A stretch of DNA of 28,218 nucleotides, taken from the NCBI RefSeq assembly GCF_042654605.1, contig NZ_JBHSGT010000005.1, positions 1-28,218 on the forward strand. Reading direction: 5' to 3'. Positions 15,563 through 21,726 of this stretch are shown in pieces (within the stretch, counting starts at the first letter, position 1; every line of letters begins with the position of its first letter). The translations under genes were made by a program, and so were the position numbers. The stretch is from Enterococcus_I eurekensis (GTDB lineage: Bacteria; Bacillota; Bacilli; Lactobacillales; Enterococcaceae). Under the pieces are notes generated by a model. The model was not told the DNA's origin. It did not search any database and saw nothing but the letters and a program-made list of their open reading frames with translations.

Positions 15563-15568
15563 ATTATA
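15563..15568 (-). promoter_or_regulatory. extended -10 promoter of the lipid kinase gene
   Basis: TGG-TATAAT with TTGCTA 15 bases upstream on the minus strand. Initiation near 15556 is compatible only with the TTG start at 15526. Confidence 0.7.
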
Positions 15569-15590
15569 CCACGAATTATTTGATAGCAAT

Positions 15591-15863
15591 AAAAAAAGAC
15601 ATAAAAATAGAATCCGATGTTCGTAGTTTTGACGTCTCTTGAATTGCTTCAAGCTTAATTGTTTCTTAGACGTACCTACTCTTTACGCTAGAAGGTTCTT
15701 ATGTCCACTTCATCATGACGTATTCATCGGATCCCTATTCAATTAGTAAGGAGTAACTCAAATTCCCACATCCTCTTCGTGTATTTTTCAAGAGATTCAC
15801 AACAATTCTTTTCTTGTAGCACCTATATCGGCTACCTTACCGGGAATTCCTATGACTCCTTAC
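15591..15863 (-). ncRNA. candidate two-domain structured RNA, own promoter
   Basis: There is no credible coding frame. On the minus strand the RNA would start near 15863 with GTAAGGAGT, which pairs perfectly with ACTCCTTAC (15754-15746) to close a domain of about 118 bases. Inside that domain are GTAGC/GCTAC and GGAATTCCC/GGGAATT pairings. The second domain is closed by GGATCCGATG (15734-15725) with CATCGGATTC (15619-15610), and T-rich tracts follow at 15603-15607 and 15591-15597, giving a terminator-like end. A promoter with a cre site lies at its 5' end, and the lipid kinase has a separate promoter downstream. The sequence does not match any riboswitch, 6S, tmRNA, SRP or RNase P consensus I could recall. 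A cis-acting leader is less likely because of the separate promoter. Confidence 0.62.
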
Positions 15864-15869
15864 ACTTAT

Positions 15870-15897
15870 AATATAGCACATTCTCAAAAATATGCAA
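15870..15897 (-). promoter_or_regulatory. promoter of the candidate RNA
   Basis: TTGCAT and TATATT are spaced by 16 bases with a TGC extended -10. The -35 lies within the cre palindrome. Confidence 0.7.
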
Positions 15898-15907
15898 GCG
15901 TTTACAT
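15892..15907. promoter_or_regulatory. cre site (CcpA operator)
   Basis: ATGCAAGCGTTTACAT fits the cre consensus WTGNAARCGNWWWCAW at all 16 positions. It covers the -35 of the RNA promoter at 15870-15897, the position expected for repression. It lies about 50 bases upstream of the divergent small gene's -10, so it could affect that gene as well. Confidence 0.8.
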
Positions 15908-15955
15908 ATGTTCGTTAGTAAGAAATATTTTCTTTAATCTTTTCTTAAATATTGT

Positions 15956-15961
15956 TATACT
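15956..15961 (+). promoter_or_regulatory. -10 element of the small membrane protein gene
   Basis: TATACT preceded by TTGT, with a weak TTTAAT-like -35. The ATG at 15985 follows by about 24 bases. Confidence 0.5.
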
Positions 15962-15984
15962 ATCCGAGGATAAGGAGTGACACA

Positions 15985-16215
15985 ATGAAATTTTACCATC
16001 TAATCGGTTTTTCAACTTTACTGTTAATTGTTGAATTTACGCTACTTCGTATATTAAAAATCGATTTATCAACGATTACTCGTTGGATTTTTGTACTTCT
16101 TCAAGGATTCACACTTTTATTTTACGCCTCCGCTATTTTATTATATACCATTGGAAGAACGCGTAAAAAGTGGGTCCGTAAGCAACAAGCAAACAATCAT
16201 TATAAAAATTATTAA
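15985..16215 (+). CDS. small two-span membrane protein, unknown function
   Basis: A 76-residue protein that I do not recognise. It has two hydrophobic segments, at about residues 4-22 (LIGFSTLLLIVEFTLLRIL) and 34-55 (IFVLLQGFTLLFYASAILLY), joined by a short loop, and ends in a strongly basic tail (RTRKKWVRKQQANNHYKNY), probably cytoplasmic. The start is the ATG at 15985 with AAGGAGTGACACA upstream; the in-frame ATG at 15952 lies within the promoter region. It is divergent from the candidate cre-controlled RNA. The base sequence TAAGGAGT of its ribosome binding site is complementary over eight bases to a strand of that RNA. No terminator separates it from queT, which has its own promoter. Confidence 0.7.
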   Translation: MKFYHLIGFSTLLLIVEFTLLRILKIDLSTITRWIFVLLQGFTLLFYASAILLYTIGRTRKKWVRKQQANNHYKNY

Positions 16216-16227
16216 TTAAAAGGTCAT

Positions 16228-16256
16228 TTGACACGTCTCTTTATAAAGGTTAGAAT
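16228..16256 (+). promoter_or_regulatory. queT promoter
   Basis: TTGACA and TAGAAT are spaced by exactly 17 bases. Initiation near 16263 gives a leader of about 65 bases that contains a TGCGG/CCGCA hairpin at 16273-16295. Confidence 0.82.
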
Positions 16257-16327
16257 AAACGCTGTGTCAAAATGCGGTTCATCAACCATCCCGCATCATC
16301 AAAACTTGGAGAAAGTAGGTATAGGAA

Positions 16328-16822
16328 ATGAGTCAACAAAAAAATGGTGTAAAAACACTAGCAGCCAACGCTATTGTGATGGCTTTGTATATTGTATTAA
16401 GTTTAGTTCTTCCCTTTTCATCAGGTGCTATTCAATTTCGCTTATCAGAAAGTTTGAATCACCTTGTCGTATTTAATCGTAAACTACTATGGGGAGTACT
16501 AGGAGGCGTAATTGTTTACAATTTACTCTTTGGTTTCGGCCCCTTGGATGTTTTATTCGGCGGTGGTCAAACCTTACTGGCCCTTGTCTTAACCGCAAGT
16601 TTACAAAAATACGTTCCAAATATAAAAATGCGTTTAGCTTTAAACACACTTTTTTTCACTGCGAGCATGTTTTTAATTGCCATCATGTTAACAATCACAG
16701 CAGAGTTACCATTTTGGATGACTTTTGGAACAACGGCTTTAAGTGAATTGATTATTATGAGTATTTCAGCTCCAGTGATGTACTGGATTAATAAAACTGT
16801 ACGGTTCGACCAACAAATTTAA
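16328..16822 (+). CDS. queT: queuosine-precursor transporter QueT
   Basis: A 164-residue integral membrane protein of the QueT (COG4708) family, the substrate-binding S component of an energy-coupling factor transporter expected to import a queuosine precursor such as preQ1 or queuine. Typical stretches are ALYIVLSLVLPFSSGAIQFRLSESLNHLVVF and GPLDVLFGGGQTLL, and about five hydrophobic segments are visible. It would share the EcfA/EcfT module encoded elsewhere. It has its own strong promoter and a short hairpin leader, and a terminator follows. The Shine-Dalgarno is only moderate (AGG 8 bases before the ATG). No tgt or queA is nearby. Confidence 0.9.
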   Translation: MSQQKNGVKTLAANAIVMALYIVLSLVLPFSSGAIQFRLSESLNHLVVFNRKLLWGVLGGVIVYNLLFGFGPLDVLFGGGQTLLALVLTASLQKYVPNIKMRLALNTLFFTASMFLIAIMLTITAELPFWMTFGTTALSELIIMSISAPVMYWINKTVRFDQQI

Positions 16823-16835
16823 TTCCTAAAAGGAT

Positions 16836-16872
16836 AAAAACTCCACGACAATAACTGTCGCGGAGTTTTTTT
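16836..16872. terminator. bidirectional terminator between queT and recD2
   Basis: AAAAACTCCACGACA pairs with TGTCGCGGAGTTTTT around a five-base loop. T runs follow on both strands, so it can end queT and the convergent recD2. Confidence 0.92.
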
Positions 16873-16891
16873 ATCTGTTGATGGATAATTT

Positions 16892-19321
16892 TTATTTTCT
16901 CATAAAATCATAAGGCGAGAGTTCTTCCATTCCGATCATCGGATCAACTTGTTGCTGTATCACCATTTGACTCGTTAAGTATGTTGGTAACGTTTCTTGT
17001 TCCTTTTCAGCATTTCTTGGCGTTGACTCTGTAATCTCAATTTGAGAAACTGGACGTTTCAATGTTTCATCGACTACTTGGGGTAAAACCTCAAAAATCC
17101 GTTCCTTCAATGAGGTTTGACGTATATGCGATTCTTGTTGAATACTCTGTTGATAAGCACTCGGTTCACCTAATAAAATTAATAGCTCTTTACTACGAGT
17201 AACCGCCGTGTAGAGTAAATTACGTTGCAACATGCGGCGGTATTGATGAACCATCGGTAAAATGACCATTTTAAATTCACTACCTTGGGCTTTATGAATG
17301 GAACAACAATAAGCTAAGGTAATCTGTTGCCATTCATTTCGCGTATAGCTAACTTCTGTTAGATCAAAACGAATCAGTAATTCATCCACTTTATCTTCAG
17401 AATCTTTCGCATAAGTAATCCCTACAATTTGTCCCATATCACCATTAAAAACATTTTTCTCCGGCATATTTTGTAATTGTAATACTTTATCACCAATCCG
17501 ATAAGCGATGTCATTGAAGCGGACTTCTTTCTTTTTACCATTATCATTAGGATTAAAAATATTTTGCATCATCTGGTTCAGTGCATTAATCCCAGCGACA
17601 CCACGATACATCGGCGCTAAGACTTGAATGTCTTGAGGGGTAAACCCCTTATTTTTAGCCTTAGTTACAATGCTCGCAATAATTGGTTCGATTTGATGGG
17701 CTTCACAAGCAAAATAAGAGCGGTCTTTTTGATTTTGAGTTAAATTACTTGGCAGTTGACCATTCTTAATTTCGTGAGCTAAAGAAATAATACTCGAACC
17801 ATCACCTTGGCGATAAATCTCCGTTAATTCTTGTTTAGGAATCGCTGTAATTTCTAATAAATCATGTAAGACTTGCCCGGGTCCCACAGAAGGTAATTGA
17901 TCCTTATCCCCGACAAAAATCACCTGCATCCCTTCAGGTATCGCTTTTATTAAGGTGTTAGCTAACCACGTATCGACCATTGACATCTCATCGACAATTA
18001 AAAGTCCACCTTCTAAATCTTTCGTTCCTTCTTCCGGTGCCCGTTCACGATTATTTAAACCCAAGAGACGATGAATCGTGCCACTTGGTAAACCTGTTGT
18101 CTCGTTCATTCGCTTAGCTGCTCGGCCAGTTGGTGCAGCTAATAAAATGGGGAAAGGTTCATCTGGATTTTTCTTAATATCTAAATCAATCTCATGAATC
18201 TCGGCGAACATCTGGACAATCCCATTAATAACCGTTGTCTTCCCCGTTCCTGGGCCACCCGTTAAAATAAATAATGGAGAAGAAATTGCGGCTTTAATCG
18301 CAACTTCTTGTGATTCCCCATATTGAATGCCTAATTTCTTTTCGATTTTTCGTAATGTCTTTTCAAGCATGGCGTCTTTATAATCATACGATTCTTGCTC
18401 ATCCATTAAACGATGAATTTGTGTAGCAATCCCGACTTCAGAAAAATAAAGACTATTTTCAAACAAACGTGTTCCTTCTTGTTTGATTTTCCCCTCTTCG
18501 ACAAGCTCAATGACACAATCAGCCAAGGATTCTGGTTTTATCTCCACTCGACGACTTGTCTCAAGTAATTGAATTGTACTTTCTAACAAGTTTTGGGCCT
18601 CAATGTACGTATTTCCACTTTGTAACGCAAGTGCTAAAATCTGATAAAGAATCGCTGCTCGTAAGCGTCTAGGCGATGTCGCTTCAATTCCTAAATTTTC
18701 AGCAATTTGATCGGCTTTCGCAAATCCTATTCCTTCTATATCCTCGACTAAACGATAAGGATTTTCTTCAATGATTTCCAAAGCTTCGTTTTGATACATT
18801 TTGTAAATGGCGAAAGCAAAATGACTCGTAAATCCGTAACGGTTTAGGCCGATAATCACTTGGTCCATCCCATAATTCAGACGAATCGTTTCCACTAACA
18901 TGTCGCATTTCTTTTGGTTTAATTGTGGAATTTGTTCTAAGATGGTTGGATTTTCTAAAATTTGATCAATCGCCGTTTCACCAAAAGCTTCCACAATTTT
19001 TTCGGCTGTTTTCTTACCGATACCTGGAAATTTATCACTTGAAAGAAAAGCGATTAAACCATTTTCGGACGTCGGTTGCTCTTTTTGATAAGTTTCGACT
19101 TTCATTTGTTTACCATATTTCGGATGTTCAACAAAGTCACCGAAAAAGCGATACAATTCATCTTCTTGAACGTCACCAAAATTACCGGTTACAACAATCT
19201 CATCCTCAATGCCATTTGTATTGGTCTCGGTTACTTTGACTAAAATGACTTTATAAAAATTCGATGGATTTTGAAAAAAAATAGCGACAACTTTGCCGAC
19301 GATATAATTTCTTTCAGACAT
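16892..19321 (-). CDS. recD2: RecD2-type ATP-dependent DNA helicase
   Basis: An 809-residue SF1B helicase of the RecD2/YrrC type, which works without RecBC. It has an N-terminal RecD2-specific region with helix-hairpin-helix repeats (FPGIGKKTAEKIVEAFG near 98-114, and IEGIGFAKADQIAENLG near 195-211). The P-loop GGPGTGKTT is at about 355-363, LIVDEMSMVD and VGDKDQLPSVGPG follow, and the C-terminal SF1 motifs include SIHKAQGSEFKMVILP and LLYTAVTRSKELLILLG. Members unwind DNA 5'-3' and are linked to repair and replication restart. GGAG precedes the ATG by 9 bases. It starts 28 bases after trmL, so both probably share a transcript that begins before the hairpin-rich leader at 19.9-20.0 kb. Confidence 0.95.
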   Translation of the reverse strand: MSERNYIVGKVVAIFFQNPSNFYKVILVKVTETNTNGIEDEIVVTGNFGDVQEDELYRFFGDFVEHPKYGKQMKVETYQKEQPTSENGLIAFLSSDKFPGIGKKTAEKIVEAFGETAIDQILENPTILEQIPQLNQKKCDMLVETIRLNYGMDQVIIGLNRYGFTSHFAFAIYKMYQNEALEIIEENPYRLVEDIEGIGFAKADQIAENLGIEATSPRRLRAAILYQILALALQSGNTYIEAQNLLESTIQLLETSRRVEIKPESLADCVIELVEEGKIKQEGTRLFENSLYFSEVGIATQIHRLMDEQESYDYKDAMLEKTLRKIEKKLGIQYGESQEVAIKAAISSPLFILTGGPGTGKTTVINGIVQMFAEIHEIDLDIKKNPDEPFPILLAAPTGRAAKRMNETTGLPSGTIHRLLGLNNRERAPEEGTKDLEGGLLIVDEMSMVDTWLANTLIKAIPEGMQVIFVGDKDQLPSVGPGQVLHDLLEITAIPKQELTEIYRQGDGSSIISLAHEIKNGQLPSNLTQNQKDRSYFACEAHQIEPIIASIVTKAKNKGFTPQDIQVLAPMYRGVAGINALNQMMQNIFNPNDNGKKKEVRFNDIAYRIGDKVLQLQNMPEKNVFNGDMGQIVGITYAKDSEDKVDELLIRFDLTEVSYTRNEWQQITLAYCCSIHKAQGSEFKMVILPMVHQYRRMLQRNLLYTAVTRSKELLILLGEPSAYQQSIQQESHIRQTSLKERIFEVLPQVVDETLKRPVSQIEITESTPRNAEKEQETLPTYLTSQMVIQQQVDPMIGMEELSPYDFMRK

Positions 19322-19349
19322 TGTTGTTCGCTCCTTTATTATTTATTGA

Positions 19350-19853
19350 TTAATCTAGTTTATCATTTTCATAATGATGATTCAATTCTAATTGCGGGAA
19401 TCCTTGTTGACGCAACGCTTCATAGACAATCATACATGCTGTATTTGATAAGTTCAATGAGCGAACATGCTCGTCGTTCATCGGAATTCTCAAACACTTC
19501 TCTTCATTTTCTCGCATAAAGCTTTCCGGCAAGCCTGTTGTCTCTTTGCCGAAAATAAAAAAGTGATCTTCATTATCGTTATAATTCACTTCACTATAGA
19601 CACGATTCGCAAATTTTGAAATTAAGTGCAATTGACGCTCCCCAACAAAAGCTAAAAATTCTTCCAAGTTTTCATGATAGTAGATTTCCACATCGTGCCA
19701 ATAATCGAGTCCTGCTCGTTTTAATTGTTTATCATCAACTGAAAAACCTAGTGGCTTAATTAAATGTAGTGGTGTATTCGTTGCAGCACAAGTTCGTGCA
19801 ATATTTCCCGTATTTGCAGGGATTTGTGGTTCGAATAAAGCAATGTGATTCAT
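19350..19853 (-). CDS. trmL: tRNA (cytidine/uridine-2'-O-)-methyltransferase TrmL
   Basis: A 167-residue SPOUT methyltransferase of the TrmL/CspR type, which 2'-O-methylates the wobble base of tRNA-Leu. The three SPOUT motifs are clear: NTGNIARTCAATNTPLHLI, FIFGKETTGLPE and IPMNDEHVRSLNLSNTACMIVYEALRQ. The start is the second of two adjacent ATGs (ending at 19853), six bases after GAGGG. The longer frame to 19931 runs into the terminator-like hairpin of the upstream RNA and is rejected. recD2 follows 28 bases later. Confidence 0.93.
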   Translation of the reverse strand: MNHIALFEPQIPANTGNIARTCAATNTPLHLIKPLGFSVDDKQLKRAGLDYWHDVEIYYHENLEEFLAFVGERQLHLISKFANRVYSEVNYNDNEDHFFIFGKETTGLPESFMRENEEKCLRIPMNDEHVRSLNLSNTACMIVYEALRQQGFPQLELNHHYENDKLD

Positions 19854-19901
19854 CATTGTCCCTCTTTTTCTGTAAATTTTCATTTGTGTAAAATTTTGAA
19901 A

Positions 19902-20013
19902 AAAAAAACGTAGCAACTCGGTGTCTAGCACGGCGAGTTATTACGTTAGTGAAGTATTTATCACTAACTTTTATCAGAACAGGATGCTGATAAAAACCAA
20001 TGAAAAATGACTT
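19902..20013 (-). ncRNA. candidate three-hairpin RNA or attenuated leader of trmL-recD2
   Basis: On the minus strand, three consecutive stem-loops follow a strong promoter: TTTTATCAG/CTGATAAAA, GTTAGTG/CACTAAC and AACTCG/CGAGTT (extended by GTA/TAC with a mismatch). A run of ten T follows. The product would be about 112 bases. It lies between rlmA and trmL with only 45 bases from the T run to trmL, and no other trmL promoter is evident. It is therefore either a terminated leader that attenuates trmL-recD2 or a free small RNA. I do not recognise the family. Confidence 0.6.
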
Positions 20014-20019
20014 GTTCTT

Positions 20020-20048
20020 AATATACCACTTGAATCTGTGTAATTCAA
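20020..20048 (-). promoter_or_regulatory. promoter before the three-hairpin RNA
   Basis: TTGAAT and TATATT are spaced by exactly 17 bases with a TGG extended -10 on the minus strand, 40-70 bases after the rlmA stop. Confidence 0.8.
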
Positions 20049-20088
20049 TAAATTAATATTAGATTTTTCACATAATCTTCATTTTTCA

Positions 20089-20931
20089 CTACAAAAATTC
20101 ACCAATTAAAATTTCTAAGTCGATTGTAATCTGTTTTAGCGGATTTTTTTGAACTTGTGCTTTATTTTCAGGTGAAACGCCCCACTCTAATGGTGACATT
20201 TCTAATAATGATAAACGACAATTTTCAGGGATATCAAAAGTATATTTCAATGTTTTTCTTGTGATTTTCGTAAAAGTTTCTTGAAATTTATCAATGACGG
20301 CTTCATTAGAATAATGTTGCTTCGTTTCATCTTCCGGGTAAAAAGCTTGACGCAGTTCTTTTAAATACTCACTTCCAGGAACAACTTTGATAACTTTACC
20401 TCCTGGAACAAGGACACGTTTAAATTCTTGGTAATTGGACGGCGAGAAAATATTCAAAACTCTCGTAAAACTCCCCATTTGAAAAGGTAAGTTGGTTAAG
20501 TCGGCCACACACCAAAATAAATTTTCACCGTAATCAGAAGCGAGGTAAATCCCTTCTTTCGAAATATCAAACCCTACGCTTGGTTTTAATTGAGCGCTAG
20601 TCGCTAATTGGCTTAGAAAACTGCCTTCCCCACAACCAACATCTAAGATACGTTCACCTTCACAGTATGGCGTTAATACGTCAATTAATGGTTGGTACAT
20701 GCCATTCATAATTAACTTTCGACGATGTTGAAACATCGCTTGATTATAATCTGTTTGAACTTGATGTTTTAAAAAATAGGGCGTTCCCTTTTTCGATAAA
20801 TCAAATCGGTGACCATTAGAACAGACTAACGACTTTTCTTTTGCTGTTAATTGTTGGTGACACATGGGACAACGAAACAATTCTGATTCTTTTTGAATAA
20901 ACGCCGCTGCGCGATCGATTTTCTTTAACAC
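20089..20931 (-). CDS. rlmA: 23S rRNA (guanine-N1-)-methyltransferase RlmA, Gram-positive type
   Basis: A 280-residue methyltransferase with an N-terminal zinc finger (C21, C24, C37, H41) and a class I SAM domain (RILDVGCGEGSFL near 94-106). Zinc and SAM domains in this order are typical of RlmA; the Gram-positive RlmA(II)/TlrB group methylates G748 of 23S rRNA, at the macrolide/tylosin tunnel site. Site assignment is inferred from the organism type. The start is a GTG with GGAGAG 8 bases upstream; a nearby ATG is out of frame and stops at once. It probably has its own promoter region, divergent from cutC. Confidence 0.88.
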   Translation of the reverse strand: MLKKIDRAAAFIQKESELFRCPMCHQQLTAKEKSLVCSNGHRFDLSKKGTPYFLKHQVQTDYNQAMFQHRRKLIMNGMYQPLIDVLTPYCEGERILDVGCGEGSFLSQLATSAQLKPSVGFDISKEGIYLASDYGENLFWCVADLTNLPFQMGSFTRVLNIFSPSNYQEFKRVLVPGGKVIKVVPGSEYLKELRQAFYPEDETKQHYSNEAVIDKFQETFTKITRKTLKYTFDIPENCRLSLLEMSPLEWGVSPENKAQVQKNPLKQITIDLEILIGEFL

Positions 20932-20980
20932 TCGGCCATCTCTCCTTTACTTTCGTTCTTACTTTAGCACATTTTTATGC

Positions 20981-20986
20981 TAAAAT
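20981..20986 (+). promoter_or_regulatory. extended -10 promoter of cutC
   Basis: TGC-TAAAAT about 38 bases before the cutC start, with a weak -35. It is divergent from rlmA. Confidence 0.5.
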
Positions 20987-21023
20987 GAAATTAACTAAAA
21001 AGAATAGTTGAGGAGCGAATTAA

Positions 21024-21659
21024 ATGTTAAAAGAATTTTGTGCAGAAAACTTTACTGATATTCCCGCAGCAATTGCGCAAGGAGTTAAACGAATTGAACT
21101 ATGTGATAACTTAACCGTTGGTGGGACAACACCTAGTGCTGGCGTCATAGAAAATACCATTAGTTACGCTCACGACCATGGCGTGCAAGTCATGACGATT
21201 ATCCGTCCTCGCGGTGGTAATTTCATTTATAATGACTATGAACTAAAAATCATGGAAACGGATTTAGTTGAAGCGAAAAAATTTGGCACCGATGGGGTTG
21301 TCATTGGCTGTTTAACTGAAGATGGTTGGTTAGACGAAGAAGCACTAGAGGTCTTGATCGATCGTGCAGTTGGTTTACAAATTACCTTCCATATGGCTTT
21401 TGACGCCATGCCTACAGAAATGCAATATGAAGCAATTGATTGGTTAGCAGAACATGGTGTTGATCGAATTTTGACCCACGGTGGCGCTGCTGGAACGCCA
21501 ATTAGTGATAACTATCAACATTTAAGAGAATTAATTTCTTATGCCAATGAGCGTCTTATCATCTTACCTGGTGGTGGCGTAAACTTTGAGAATGCCGCTG
21601 AAGTCGCTGAAGTTCTAGGTGTGACTGAAGTTCATGGAACAAAAATCGTCAATATTTAA
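21024..21659 (+). CDS. cutC: CutC family protein
   Basis: A 211-residue TIM-barrel protein of the CutC family. Characteristic segments are GVKRIELCDNLTVGGTTPSAGVI, VMTIIRPRGGNFIYNDYEL, VDRILTHGGAAG and ILPGGGVNFENAA. CutC has been described as a copper-homeostasis protein and studied as such in Enterococcus faecalis, though its biochemical activity remains debated. GAGGAG precedes the ATG. It stands alone between its promoter and a terminator, with no copper regulator or copper ATPase nearby. Confidence 0.92.
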   Translation: MLKEFCAENFTDIPAAIAQGVKRIELCDNLTVGGTTPSAGVIENTISYAHDHGVQVMTIIRPRGGNFIYNDYELKIMETDLVEAKKFGTDGVVIGCLTEDGWLDEEALEVLIDRAVGLQITFHMAFDAMPTEMQYEAIDWLAEHGVDRILTHGGAAGTPISDNYQHLRELISYANERLIILPGGGVNFENAAEVAEVLGVTEVHGTKIVNI

Positions 21660-21671
21660 TGAAATTAAAAA

Positions 21672-21710
21672 AGCTAGAAAAAACGATGCGATCATCGAAT
21701 TTTCTAGCTC
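21672..21710. terminator. terminator between cutC and the ABC exporter genes
   Basis: AGCTAGAAAA and TTTTCTAGCT form the outer stem and CGATG/CATCG the inner one. A T-rich stretch follows on both strands, so it can serve both convergent units. Confidence 0.85.
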
Positions 21711-21726
21711 TTATTTATTCTTCGTC

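Noticed and set aside
15724..15776. Tiny ATG frame (10 codons, MWEFELLLTN) within the candidate RNA
   Set aside because: The GAGG lies immediately against the ATG, leaving no spacing, and the frame overlaps the closing stem; a coding role is not supported.
16261..16327. preQ1-II (COG4708) riboswitch before queT
   Set aside because: The GCGG/CCGC hairpin resembles the last stem of that class, but the first hairpin and the U/C-rich loop that pairs with the ribosome binding site are missing.
19902..19975. tracrRNA-like 3' end (CACCGAGTT and terminal hairpins)
   Set aside because: There is no anti-repeat, CRISPR array or cas gene in the window; the likeness is limited to a few bases.
19985..20002. 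Short leader peptide (TTG-initiated, about 8 codons) in the trmL leader
   Set aside because: It has no ribosome binding site and no run of regulatory codons.
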